A stretch of 49,524 nucleotides of DNA from DATHRK01 sp035465395 (GTDB taxonomy: Bacteria; Gemmatimonadota; Gemmatimonadetes; Longimicrobiales; RSA9), in assembly GCA_035465395.1 (NCBI GenBank), contig DATHRK010000064.1, forward strand, positions 1 to 49,524. Reading direction: 5' to 3'. A model generated the notes under the pieces. It was not told where the DNA came from. It searched no databases and was given only the letters and a program-made list of their open reading frames with translations. The stretch's first letter is position 1. Every line of letters begins with the position of its first letter. Positions 35,702-44,007 of this stretch are shown piece by piece. The translations under genes were made by a program, and so were the position numbers.

Positions 35702-36097
35702 CTGGCGCCACCGTCTCCGCCGCGTTCGCGCGGGTCCCGATCACGGTGGGCACGCGCGCGACGAATCACGGATGGGGAGTCCATCCGCGGACTGTTTCGA
35801 CGGGGGAAGAGGATCAAGACGCCGCATCTGGACGTCTTTGCATCCCCTTCCCCCGCGGTGCGTTCGAGGGTGGCGCTAGTCGTGCCCAAGCATCGGCGCA
35901 GCGCCGTCGCGCGGAACCGCCTGAAGCGGCGGCTGCGCGAGATCGCGCGTGTGGAGATGCTCCCGCGGATGGACGCGCGCGCGGCCAGGTCCGACATCCT
36001 GATCCGGGCGCACGCGAGCGCATACGAAGCCACGTTCGCCGACCTCCGACAGGAGCTGGTGCACTGGGTCGACCGTCGTTGGCCGGACGCGCCGTGA
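35702..36097 (+). CDS. rnpA: Ribonuclease P protein component, start codon unclear
   Basis: The RnpA core is unmistakable: RRITDGESIRGLFRRGKRIKTPHLDVF, then RVALVVPKHRRSAVARNRLKRRLREIARV, the conserved RNR motif that binds RNase P RNA. In this frame there is no ATG, GTG or TTG between the in-frame stop at 35612-35614 and the GTG at 35858, and starting at 35858 would remove about 30 conserved residues. The first possible near-cognate start is CTG at 35702 (131 aa), 4 nt after the rpmH stop and without a clear ribosome site. Translational coupling from rpmH, a non-AUG start, or a sequence error (a GTG at 35746 is one frame off) are possible. The stop overlaps the yidD GTG. Confidence 0.85.
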   Translation: MAPPSPPRSRGSRSRWARARRITDGESIRGLFRRGKRIKTPHLDVFASPSPAVRSRVALVVPKHRRSAVARNRLKRRLREIARVEMLPRMDARAARSDILIRAHASAYEATFADLRQELVHWVDRRWPDAP

Positions 36098-36291
36098 TCG
36101 GCTTGATCCGCGGCTATCAGCGATGGGTGTCGCCGCTGCTGGCACCCTCCTGCCGCTTTCAGCCGACGTGCTCGCAGTACGCGAAGGAAGCGATCGAGCG
36201 CCACGGGGCGCTGCGCGGCGGATGGTTGAGTCTGCGCCGGATCGGGCGCTGTCATCCGTTCGGCGGATCGGGCCACGACCCGGTCCCCTAA
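36094..36291 (+). CDS. yidD: YidD membrane protein insertion efficiency factor
   Basis: 65 aa. GTG at 36094 overlaps the rnpA stop. The family motif is complete: GLIRGYQRWVSPLLAPSCRFQPTCSQYAKEAIERHGALRGGWLSLRRIGRCHPFG, with three conserved cysteines. It lies between rnpA and yidC as in most bacteria and assists YidC-dependent insertion. Confidence 0.95.
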   Translation: MIGLIRGYQRWVSPLLAPSCRFQPTCSQYAKEAIERHGALRGGWLSLRRIGRCHPFGGSGHDPVP

Positions 36292-36303
36292 CCGGGGAGG
36301 ACC

Positions 36304-38031
36304 TTGGAGACCTGGCGTATCTTCCTGGCGGTCACGCTGATGCTCGGCGTGATCGTCGTCACCAATCTGCTCTTCCCGCCGCCGGCCCCCTCACCCGACG
36401 GAGCCCCGGCCGACAGCGTCGAGGTCGTCGCACCTCCGGTCCTCGATCCGGTCGCGCCCCCGCTGCCGCAGGCGCCGCCCGGACCGCAGGACACGGTCGC
36501 GGAGGACCCGGCGGGGGGCGTCGATACTCCGGCAGCAGGGCCGGCGCCGGGCTCCCGTACAGCCGGCCGCGTGATCGTCGTCGAGAGTCCACTCTATCGC
36601 TATCGCATCGCCCTGATGGGCGGCGGTGTCGTCGGGGCGGAGCTGCTGGAGTACCCCTCGTACACGGAGTCGGGGGGCGTGGAGCTCGTCGTGGACTCGC
36701 TCGGTCCGGTCGTGGGCTACGGCCTGCGAACCGCGGGGCGGGAGGCGTCCCTGGCCGGCCTGGCGTTTGCCTCGGATGTCCCCGACACGGTGCGGCTGGG
36801 CTCCGGCGAAACCGGCCGGGATGTCACGCTCCGGGCCACCCTGGCCGACGGCGGAGAGGCCGTCCTGGTGTACTCCTTCCAACCCGGCACGTACGCCTTC
36901 GAGGTCCGGGGACGTCTCGCCCTGGGCCCGCTCGCGGAGCAGACCTCCCTGCTGCTCGGCCTCGGCCCGACGCTCAAGGTGAACGAGGAGGACGCCGACG
37001 AGGACCGGCGCAATCTGGGATACGTGACCAACGGGACGCGGAGCGGTATCCGCAGCGTCCCGCTGAGACGGGTGGACGAGCCGACCATCGAGGAGGGGCC
37101 GCTCGAGTGGGCAGCCCTGAAGAACAAGTACTTCGTGGTCGGCGTGTTCGGGTCACCCGACACCGGCCGGAATCTCGGCGGGTTGATCGTGGAGCCCGCC
37201 CCTGCCGACGACGCCGCCGAACTGGCGGCGACGCTGCCGCTCGAGCGCGACGGCTCTTTCGCGTTCCGGGTGTATGCGGGACCCCAGGAGCCCGATCGCC
37301 TGGCGGAGATGGGGGCGGACTTCGAGGACGTCAACCCGCTCGGGTGGTCCTTCCTGCGCCCCATCATCCGCCCGCTGGCGCACCTGATCACGTGGGCGTT
37401 GGTCGGCCTGCATCGCGCCACGGGACTCGCATACGGCTGGGTCGTCATCCTGTTCGGCATCCTGGTCAACGTGCTGATCTGGCCGCTCAGCATGAAGGCA
37501 ATGCGCGCGCAGCTTCGAAACATGGAGATCCAGCCGCGCATGAAGGCGATCCAGGAGAAGCACAAGGAAAACCCGCAGATGCTGCAGCAGGAGATGATGC
37601 GGCTCTACAAGGAGGAGGGGTTCAATCCTCTGGGCGGGTGCCTGCCGATGCTGATCCCGATGCCCGTCCTCTTCACACTCTTCTTCGTCTTCCAGGCGAC
37701 GATCGAATTCCGCGGCACGGAGTTCCTCTGGCTGCCCGACCTCTCGCGTCCGGACCCGCTCTACATCATCCCGGTGCTGATGGCGTTGAGCATGTTCGTG
37801 CTCCAGTACCTCAGCTACAAGTCGACGCCCGAACCCAACCCCCAGCTGAAGCTGATGATGTGGTTCATGCCCATCTTCATGCTGGTGATCCTGCTGAACT
37901 TCGCGTCGGGTCTGAACCTCTACTACGCGTCCTCCAACGTCGCCCGCCTCCCGCAGCAGCTCTACATCATGAAGGAGCGGCGCAAGGCCCACATCCGGCA
38001 GGCGTCACGGAAGGAGCCCGAGCGGGACTGA
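36304..38031 (+). CDS. yidC: Membrane protein insertase YidC
   Basis: 575 aa from a TTG at 36304, with GGGGAGG immediately upstream (spacing short). The first span is FLAVTLMLGVIVVTNLLF, followed by a Pro-rich linker and a large periplasmic beta domain (about 90-340), as in Gram-negative YidC. The conserved insertase domain starts near GWVVILFGILVNVLIWPLSMKAM and includes PRMKAIQEKHKENPQ, NPLGGCLPMLIPMPVLFTLFFVF, and the later spans IIPVLMALSMFVLQ and MMWFMPIFMLVILLNFASGLNLYY. The stop is 2 nt from the stop of the convergent acyP gene. Confidence 0.96.
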   Translation: METWRIFLAVTLMLGVIVVTNLLFPPPAPSPDGAPADSVEVVAPPVLDPVAPPLPQAPPGPQDTVAEDPAGGVDTPAAGPAPGSRTAGRVIVVESPLYRYRIALMGGGVVGAELLEYPSYTESGGVELVVDSLGPVVGYGLRTAGREASLAGLAFASDVPDTVRLGSGETGRDVTLRATLADGGEAVLVYSFQPGTYAFEVRGRLALGPLAEQTSLLLGLGPTLKVNEEDADEDRRNLGYVTNGTRSGIRSVPLRRVDEPTIEEGPLEWAALKNKYFVVGVFGSPDTGRNLGGLIVEPAPADDAAELAATLPLERDGSFAFRVYAGPQEPDRLAEMGADFEDVNPLGWSFLRPIIRPLAHLITWALVGLHRATGLAYGWVVILFGILVNVLIWPLSMKAMRAQLRNMEIQPRMKAIQEKHKENPQMLQQEMMRLYKEEGFNPLGGCLPMLIPMPVLFTLFFVFQATIEFRGTEFLWLPDLSRPDPLYIIPVLMALSMFVLQYLSYKSTPEPNPQLKLMMWFMPIFMLVILLNFASGLNLYYASSNVARLPQQLYIMKERRKAHIRQASRKEPERD

Positions 38032-38033
38032 GC

Positions 38034-38324
38034 TCAGGAAACGATCTCGAAGCCGGCGCTCGACGGCTCGTCGTGGACGGGTAGCGAAGCGACGCCTTCC
38101 ACGCGCGCAGGCAAAGGGCCCTGGCGCAGCTTTGCCTCGAACGCACGCAGGACGTCGGGAGCGGCCCGGGCCAGCACCTCCACTTTCCCGTCGCACCTGT
38201 TGCGCACGCTGCCATGCACGCCGAGCGCCTCCGCCTGGTGACGACACCACAAGCGGTAGCCGACTCCCTGCACACGACCGGTCACGACATAGCGCCCGAC
38301 GGCCTCTTCGGGCTGGACGCTCAC
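38034..38324 (-). CDS. acyP: Acylphosphatase
   Basis: 96 aa from a GTG at 38324 that overlaps the stop of the upstream gene (GTGA). Catalytic motifs: VTGRVQGVGYRLWC (the VQGVGxR phosphate loop with the essential Arg) and GSVRNRCDGKVEVLARA (the essential Asn). It hydrolyses carboxyl-phosphate bonds. The length is standard. Confidence 0.92.
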   Translation of the reverse strand: MSVQPEEAVGRYVVTGRVQGVGYRLWCRHQAEALGVHGSVRNRCDGKVEVLARAAPDVLRAFEAKLRQGPLPARVEGVASLPVHDEPSSAGFEIVS

Positions 38325-38887
38325 TCCGGCGCGGTGGGCGAAGCGGGCTCCGCCGAGACGGGCGCGCTCGAGCGGGGCGCAGTCTCGCGGGGCGCTGTCG
38401 AGCCGGACTGCGGCGAGGCGAGTGCCGTCGCGTCCTCGTCCCCGCTGGGGCCCCCGCCGGGCATTAGCCTCGGGCCTTCGGGCCCCGAGTCCTTGCGGGC
38501 CCCTGGCATCTCCGGCGTAGCCGCGAGCGACGCGCGGGTCTGACGACCGAGGGCGCGGCCCGCGAGCCAGAGAAGGAGGAGCGCGACCGTCAGCAGGACA
38601 CCGCCGGCCACGAGCGCTCCGGCCCACAACGAACCCATGCGGGCCGCCAGCCACGCCACCACGCCGATCACGATGAGCACCGCGGCGATGGCGGCCATGC
38701 CCAGCGGCACCGCGAGGCGCACGAGGCTCCAGATGGAGGAGAGGAGCACCTCCCGGAGCTGGAGGGTCGCGAGCTGGCCCTCCTCTTTGAGGAGACGTAT
38801 TCCGTCCGACGCCAGGCGGCCGACGAGGTCGATGATGCCGGGCTCGTTGGGCTCGTGTCCGAAACGTCCAGACCTGGGATCATCCAT
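38321..38887 (-). CDS. Holin-like (Phage_holin_3_6 type) two-span membrane protein
   Basis: 188 aa. The N-terminus LVGRLASDGIRLLKEEGQLATLQLREVL is the amphipathic helix typical of the family. Two spans follow (LVRLAVPLGMAAIAAVLIVIGVVAWLAA and LWAGALVAGGVLLTVALLLLWLAG), then a Pro/Ser/Ala-rich tail of about 65 residues. Such proteins are common on bacterial chromosomes and the name does not imply a prophage; no phage gene is nearby. GGGAGAA precedes the ATG at 38887, and the gene starts 3 nt before the ABC-ATPase stop. Confidence 0.8.
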   Translation of the reverse strand: MDDPRSGRFGHEPNEPGIIDLVGRLASDGIRLLKEEGQLATLQLREVLLSSIWSLVRLAVPLGMAAIAAVLIVIGVVAWLAARMGSLWAGALVAGGVLLTVALLLLWLAGRALGRQTRASLAATPEMPGARKDSGPEGPRLMPGGGPSGDEDATALASPQSGSTAPRETAPRSSAPVSAEPASPTAPE

Positions 38888-38889
38888 AG

Positions 38890-40635
38890 TCAGTTCTCCC
38901 TGGGAGCGCCGTAGCTCGAGGGCTCCGGTCGGATCCTGTGGAACGCCGCCACGAGGTCCAGCGCGCGAAACTCCGCGAGCTCGCCTGTCGGATGGGGCTG
39001 GAGCACGTCGAGGCCCCGCGTCTCGACTTCCTCCACGAGGCGCCGCACCGTCTCCATGAGCAAGCCTCGCGCCTGGCCGCGATCGCGCGCAAGCCATTGG
39101 AGCGCCAGCGCGAGCGCCCGCGTCTGGCTCCGGTCGACCAGCTGCTCGATCGCGGTCAGGTCGAGCTCGTGCCGGCCGAAGAGGACTCTCGCGACGGCGG
39201 GGACGCGAACCCTGGCTCCGGCGATCCAGCCGCGGCGGCCCACGTCGGCCATGTGGGGCCGAACCGCGTGCCAGGGTGGAGCGGGCGTCGCCACGCGCGG
39301 GGAAGAAGCGGCGATGCCGTGCGCAGCCGCCGTGACCTCCGACGGGACGTAGTCCCGCATGGCGATGACCGTGTCCGCCACGTCGAAGTAGTCCCCCGAG
39401 CCCCCTACCACCAGGATCGAAGACACCCCCTCGTCATCGAACAGCTGCCGTGCGCGGTCGATGTAGGGCGTGATGGGCTCGGCATCCGCGGCAACCAGCG
39501 CGCGCATCCGATCGTCGCGGATCATGAAGTTGGTGGCCGACGTGTCCTCGTCGATGAGGAGGGCGGTCGCGCCGGCCTCCAGGGCCTCGGCGATCGCGGC
39601 CGCCTGCGACGTGGATCCGCTCGCATCGAGGGTGGAGAAGGCGCTGGTGTCTTGGCGGCTCGGCAGCTCGCCGATGAAGTTCGAGATGTCGGTCGCGGCC
39701 ACCGCACGCCGATCTTCGGCCCGGATCTTCACCGCCCCCTGGACGGTGACGGCGCGCTCCCGACCGTCACCCGGCGCATGGTCGTAGACGCCGAGTTCGA
39801 GCGCGCGGAGGAGCGTGGACTTGCCGTGGTAGCCTCCCCCCACGATGAGCGACACGCCCCGCCTGAGTCCCATTCCGGTGATCGACCCCGCGTGGGGCGC
39901 TTCGAGGCGCACCCGGAGGCTGGCGGGCGAGGCGAAGGGGACGGCTGCGGTGCCCGGGAGGGGGGCGTCGTCGACGCCGGAGCGACGAGGCAGAATGGCT
40001 CCGTCGGGCACGAACGCCACGAGGTCGTGCGCGGCCAGGGCGTCGCGCAGCGCGACCGAGTCCTCGACGACGCGGACGTGCTCGGCGAGGGTCTCCGCCG
40101 CCTGGGCGTCCAGCGGGAGAATTCGCGCGAGGGCGCTCGGGAGCGTGTCGAAAAGGAGGCGCGCGGCCGCGGGCCCCATGATGCGGCGGCCTCGCGCCGG
40201 CAGGCCGACGCGGAATCGCAGCTCGACGGACCCATTCCGCGAAACGAGGACCGCGGTTCTCGCCAGCACCTGCGCGGCCGGGGCGGGGGTGTGAAGACGG
40301 CCGCCCCGACCCGAGCCGATCCCCGTCGAGCCGTCGCGGAGAGCGGCCGCCATGCGCCGGTGCAGGAAGTCGGCGGCGGCGCGGCGCGCGACCCGCCCTC
40401 TGAAGCTCGCGGGAGGGAGGCCGGCGTCTTCGGCGGACACGTCCGAAGCCAACCGGGAAGGATCCGCGAAGGGGTCACCCTGCACGTGGCGAACGGAAAC
40501 GCGATGGACTCCGGTGGTGAAAGCGGAGTCCTGCAGCGACTTGTACGCCTTGTAGCCCCGGCCGTCCAGGGACAGCACGCGCCGTCGCAGGTCGTGGAGG
40601 TCGTGACCGGGTTCCGTGGCTCGCGATTCGATCAT
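38890..40635 (-). CDS. ABC-class ATPase (COG3044 type)
   Basis: 581 aa from ATG 40635 with GGAGG at 8-nt spacing. Opening LRRRVLSLDGRGYKAYKSLQD and HVQGDPFADPSR are hallmarks of the 'predicted ATPase of the ABC class' family. Walker A is GGGYHGKSTLLRALE; the later IDEDTSATNFMIRDDRM region holds Walker B, and the signature-like FIGELPSRQDTSAFSTLDASGSTSQAAAIAEAL lies between. It has no membrane span and no permease neighbour. Its role is not established; a longer frame upstream crosses a parS site and is rejected. Confidence 0.86.
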   Translation of the reverse strand: MIESRATEPGHDLHDLRRRVLSLDGRGYKAYKSLQDSAFTTGVHRVSVRHVQGDPFADPSRLASDVSAEDAGLPPASFRGRVARRAAADFLHRRMAAALRDGSTGIGSGRGGRLHTPAPAAQVLARTAVLVSRNGSVELRFRVGLPARGRRIMGPAAARLLFDTLPSALARILPLDAQAAETLAEHVRVVEDSVALRDALAAHDLVAFVPDGAILPRRSGVDDAPLPGTAAVPFASPASLRVRLEAPHAGSITGMGLRRGVSLIVGGGYHGKSTLLRALELGVYDHAPGDGRERAVTVQGAVKIRAEDRRAVAATDISNFIGELPSRQDTSAFSTLDASGSTSQAAAIAEALEAGATALLIDEDTSATNFMIRDDRMRALVAADAEPITPYIDRARQLFDDEGVSSILVVGGSGDYFDVADTVIAMRDYVPSEVTAAAHGIAASSPRVATPAPPWHAVRPHMADVGRRGWIAGARVRVPAVARVLFGRHELDLTAIEQLVDRSQTRALALALQWLARDRGQARGLLMETVRRLVEEVETRGLDVLQPHPTGELAEFRALDLVAAFHRIRPEPSSYGAPREN

Positions 40636-40825
40636 CCCCCAAGCCTCCGCTCGCGTGGGCCACAGCGCAAACCCGAGGTGCCGGGGGGGACTGCGGTAAG
40701 CCGGGTCGAGGCAACGATATGGGGTGGGGAGAAGGTCGTGGAAAAGTCCTATAGCATCCGCTTCGTGGATTGTCAAGATTCGGGCTAAGTTCGGTTGAAG
40801 TGCGGGCGATATTCGGGAAAACCGC

Positions 40826-40841
40826 TGTTCCACGTGAAACA
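40826..40841. promoter_or_regulatory. parS centromere site 1
   Basis: TGTTCCACGTGAAACA, one mismatch from the ParB consensus TGTTTCACGTGAAACA. It lies about 610 bp upstream of parA. Confidence 0.85.
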
Positions 40842-40858
40842 GTGGGTATCGCAGGGGT

Positions 40859-40867
40859 TGTGGAAAA
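40859..40867 (-). promoter_or_regulatory. DnaA box
   Basis: TTTTCCACA on the minus strand fits the TTWTNCACA consensus exactly. It is 18 bp from parS site 1. Confidence 0.45.
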
Positions 40868-41291
40868 CGTCGGGGAAAACGTCGCCGCCTCGCCACACGC
40901 CGCGTCAGGGTGGGAGATGGCTGCCGCGGGCAGAGACATCGACCTGCGGCTGGGCGTCGGGCGAGGCAAGGGGGCGTCTGCCGGCGCGGGGGGAGACCTG
41001 GGGAGACGATATCGGGGGTCCGCTCCCAGGCGATAAGCGGGGGGACGGCCGTGCCGCGGAGCCTGATCGCGTCTCTGTCGGTCGGCTCGCGCGGACGGTT
41101 GACTCCCCGGGAGCCTGACGGAACGCCGAGCCGGACCAGCGACGTCGCAACGTGACTCCGGTGGCGTGACGTACACGCCCCGTTCTCGCCGCATACGCCG
41201 ACCCTCTGAGGTAGGCGGGCGAAGCAGGATGGCGGCGTTTCTCCTCAGGCCATTCCGTCGCAAGGCGCCGGGCGAGACGTGCGCCCCGATG

Positions 41292-41307
41292 CGTTTCACG
41301 TGAAACA
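41292..41307. promoter_or_regulatory. parS centromere site 2
   Basis: CGTTTCACGTGAAACA, only the first base off consensus. It sits inside a longer inverted repeat (GTGCGCCCCG 41279-41288 and CGGGGCGCAC 41310-41319) with nearly the same centre. Confidence 0.9.
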
Positions 41308-41453
41308 GCCGGGGCGCACCTCACAAACGTGGGGACGCGGCCGTGTTGGCGCCATCACGCTATCCCGTTGCAAGGCGCCTCCCTATTATGTCGGGTGGCG
41401 GCCCGACGGGCGCATTGCGGTTTCGGGGAGCAACGGAAGCGGGGAATCGGGGA

Positions 41454-42263
41454 ATGGCGCGGATCATCGCAATCGCGAACCAGAAGGGCGGAGTCGGCAA
41501 GACGACCACCGCCATCAATCTCGGGGCGTGCCTGGCGGCCGCCGAGAGGCGCACGCTGGTGCTGGACATCGACCCCCAGGGCAACGCCACGAGCGGCCTC
41601 GGGATTTCCTCCGAAGGCAGCGCCCCCTCCATCTACGAGGTGCTGGTCGATGGCGACCCGGCCGCGGAGGCGGTTCGGTCCTCCGGCCACCTGCCACATT
41701 TGCACGTGCTCCCGTCCACCAGAGACCTCGTGGGGGCGGAGGTGGAGCTGGTCCAGCGCGACCGTCGCGAATACGTGCTTCAGGAAGCCCTCGAGCCCAT
41801 TCGAGACCGCTACGACTTCATCCTGGTGGATTGCCCGCCTTCGCTCGGGCTCCTCACCGTGAACACGCTCGCCGCGGCGGATTCGGTGCTCATCCCGATC
41901 CAGTGCGAGTTCTACGCGCTCCAGGGCCTATCCCAGCTACTCAACTCCGTCCGCATGGTGCAGCGGGGCCTGAACCCGGACCTGGAAATCGAAGGCGTGC
42001 TGCTCACGATGTACGACCGTCGCTTGAACCTGTCGAAGCAGGTTGCGGAGGAGGCGACGGAGTACTTCGGCGAGCGCGTCTTCCGCACGACCATTCCGCG
42101 CAACGTTCGCCTGGCGGAGGCCCCTTCGTTCGGCAAGCCGATCATCCTCTACGACATCCTGTCGCAGGGGGCCCAGAGCTACCTGGCGCTCGCCCGCGAG
42201 CTGATCGAACGCACCACGGCGACGCCAAATGTTTCCGTGCCCGTGGAGGAGGTCTCTCCGTGA
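41454..42263 (+). CDS. parA: Chromosome partitioning ATPase ParA (Soj)
   Basis: 269 aa. Deviant Walker A KGGVGKTTTAIN near the N-terminus (IAIANQKGG...), LVLDIDPQGNATSGLG, Walker B FILVDCPPSLGLLTVNTL, and PIQCEFYALQGLSQLL. No N-terminal DNA-binding extension is present, as in chromosomal Soj. The ATG at 41454 is chosen because homology begins there. The stop overlaps the parB GTG. Confidence 0.97.
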   Translation: MARIIAIANQKGGVGKTTTAINLGACLAAAERRTLVLDIDPQGNATSGLGISSEGSAPSIYEVLVDGDPAAEAVRSSGHLPHLHVLPSTRDLVGAEVELVQRDRREYVLQEALEPIRDRYDFILVDCPPSLGLLTVNTLAAADSVLIPIQCEFYALQGLSQLLNSVRMVQRGLNPDLEIEGVLLTMYDRRLNLSKQVAEEATEYFGERVFRTTIPRNVRLAEAPSFGKPIILYDILSQGAQSYLALARELIERTTATPNVSVPVEEVSP

Positions 42264-43162
42264 CCGCCCGCCGGGACCGGCTGGGCAGGGGCCTGGGGGC
42301 CCTTCTGGGGGAATACCTCGAGCCGGAGGCGGCGCCACGGGCGGGGGCAGAGGCGCGGATTCCGGTTTCCGCGATCGACCCCAACCCCTTCCAGCCGCGG
42401 CGCGACTTCGACGACGCAGAGCTGGCCGATCTCGTCGCCTCCATTCGCGAGAACGGGCTGCTGCAGCCGATCGTGGTTCGCCCCGCGCCGGGCAAGCCGG
42501 GCCGTTATGAGCTGGTGGCCGGGGAGCGCCGCTGGCGTGCGGTCGGCCGGCTCGGTTGGGCCGAGGTGCCCGCGGTCGAGCGCGCCGTGGAGGATCGCAC
42601 CCTGTTGGTGCTCGCGCTGGTGGAGAACCTGCAGCGCTCGCAGCTATCCGCCGTGGAGGAGGCGCTGGCGTATCGGCAGCTGATGGAGGATTTCGACTAC
42701 ACCCAGAAGGAAGTCGCCGAGGCGGTAGGACGGGATCGATCGACCGTGGCCAACACGCTCCGCTTGCTGCAGCTGCCGGACGGCGTCCGTCGGCTCCTGG
42801 ATTCGGGCGAGCTCAGTGCCGGACACGCCCGCGCACTTCTCGGGCTGGCGGATGATCGCAAGGCCCTGGCTGTCGCCCGGACCGCGATCGCCGAAGGTTG
42901 GAGCGTGCGCGATGTCGAGGCCGCGGTAGCGCGCCGACGCAGCGGGGCCGCCGGCGCGCGATCGGCGTCGGCCTCTCCCGCGCCCCGCCCCGTCGGCGAA
43001 CGCCGCCTGGAAGAGAGCTTGCAGCGCGCACTGGACACCGACGTGCGCGTGCGGACGCGCGCGCGAGGCGGCGGCCGCATCGACATCGCGTTCGCCGACG
43101 ACGAGGACTTCGAGCGCCTCTTCGAGCGTCTTACGGGAGGACCGACGACGGATGTCCTCTAA
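42260..43162 (+). CDS. parB: Chromosome partitioning protein ParB (Spo0J)
   Basis: 300 aa from GTG 42260. N-terminal ParA-stimulating motif RDRLGRGLGALLG, then the CTPase/ParB domain IDPNPFQPRRDF, LVASIRENGLLQPIVVRP, ELVAGERRWRA and ALVENLQRSQLSAVEEA. The HTH is TQKEVAEAVGRDRSTVANTLRLLQLP. The C-terminal dimerisation part is RRLEESLQRAL...FERLFERL. It should load on the two parS sites upstream. Confidence 0.97.
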   Translation: MTARRDRLGRGLGALLGEYLEPEAAPRAGAEARIPVSAIDPNPFQPRRDFDDAELADLVASIRENGLLQPIVVRPAPGKPGRYELVAGERRWRAVGRLGWAEVPAVERAVEDRTLLVLALVENLQRSQLSAVEEALAYRQLMEDFDYTQKEVAEAVGRDRSTVANTLRLLQLPDGVRRLLDSGELSAGHARALLGLADDRKALAVARTAIAEGWSVRDVEAAVARRRSGAAGARSASASPAPRPVGERRLEESLQRALDTDVRVRTRARGGGRIDIAFADDEDFERLFERLTGGPTTDVL

Positions 43163-43228
43163 CAGGTCGCTGCGGAAGGGAGCGCGGCCTGCCCGGGTCG
43201 GGCGGCGGGAGGGCAGGGAGGATAACCC

Positions 43229-44005
43229 ATGAGCGACGCGAGGGAGTCGGGCAACCGCGGCATCACGGTCCTGATCATCCCGGATGGGGACCTGGAGACC
43301 CGGACGTTCGAGATCTCCTACGGCAAGCTGAAGCTCATGATGTGGGGCGGCGGCGCTCTCGCCGTGATGTTGGCCCTCGTTTTCGGCACGTGGTTCGTCG
43401 TGGCCTCCCAGGCGGCGAGGGTTCCCGCGCTCGAGCGGGAGGTGAACCGGCTGGAGGCGGAGCGTTCGCAGGTCACCGAGCTGGCGCGCCGGGTGGAAGA
43501 GGCCGAGGCGGCCTACGAGCGCGTCCGCCAGATGCTCGGCGCCGACGCGGCGGAACCGGGAGCCGACCCGATCCTGCCTCCCCTGGAGGAGCAGGGTGAC
43601 GCAAACGCGCCGGCCGATGAGGTTTCCATGGCGCCCGCGGAGTGGCCGCTGGCCCGGATCGGTTACGTGACGCAGACCGCAAACCTCGACGGACAGGGGC
43701 ATCCGGGTGTAGATATTGCCGTACCCAGTCAGAGCTACATCCGCGCGACGGCGACGGGGACCGTGGTCGCCGCGGAACGGGATTCGATCTACGGCCTCTA
43801 CGTCCTTCTGGAGCACGGCGGCGGCATCGCGTCGATGTACGGCCACGCTTCCGAGCTCTTCGTGGAGCCGGGTGACGCAGTCGAGCAAGGCGAGGTGATC
43901 GCCCTGAGCGGATCGACGGGGCGGTCGACAGCGCCACACCTTCATTTCGAGATCAGAAAGGATGGAGTACCCGTGGATCCTACCGGGTACATCCGACAAC
44001 CGTAG
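43229..44005 (+). CDS. M23 (LytM) family peptidase, membrane-anchored
   Basis: 258 aa with GGAGGATAACCC before the ATG. One N-terminal span (LMMWGGGALAVMLALVFGTWFVVAS), then a coiled-coil helix (ALEREVNRLEAERSQVTELARRVEEAEAAYERV) and a C-terminal LytM domain. Zinc and catalytic motifs are present: GHPGVDIAVP (H and D), MYGHASEL and HLHFEIRKDG. It probably acts on peptidoglycan cross-links. The bactofilin gene starts 2 nt after its stop, a pairing seen in many bacteria. Confidence 0.94.
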   Translation: MSDARESGNRGITVLIIPDGDLETRTFEISYGKLKLMMWGGGALAVMLALVFGTWFVVASQAARVPALEREVNRLEAERSQVTELARRVEEAEAAYERVRQMLGADAAEPGADPILPPLEEQGDANAPADEVSMAPAEWPLARIGYVTQTANLDGQGHPGVDIAVPSQSYIRATATGTVVAAERDSIYGLYVLLEHGGGIASMYGHASELFVEPGDAVEQGEVIALSGSTGRSTAPHLHFEIRKDGVPVDPTGYIRQP

Positions 44006-44007
44006 CG

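Larger units (their letters stand above)
40636..41453. other. Intergenic parS region upstream of parAB, possible origin element
   Basis: 818 nt without a convincing gene. It holds two parS-like sites, one consensus DnaA box at 40859-40867 (TTTTCCACA on the minus strand, fitting TTWTNCACA) and a one-mismatch box at 40737-40745 (TTTTCCACG). The part at 40741-40830 is AT-richer than average. The segment 40990-41270 shows nothing recognisable. Confidence 0.55.

Noticed and set aside
38321..38887. Holin-like gene as evidence of a prophage
   Set aside because: This holin family is widespread on bacterial chromosomes, and no integrase, capsid, tail or lysin gene is near.
41249..41378. Direct repeat CAAGGCGCC seen at about 41260 and 41370
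   Set aside because: Only nine bases are exactly shared; likely chance in GC-rich DNA.
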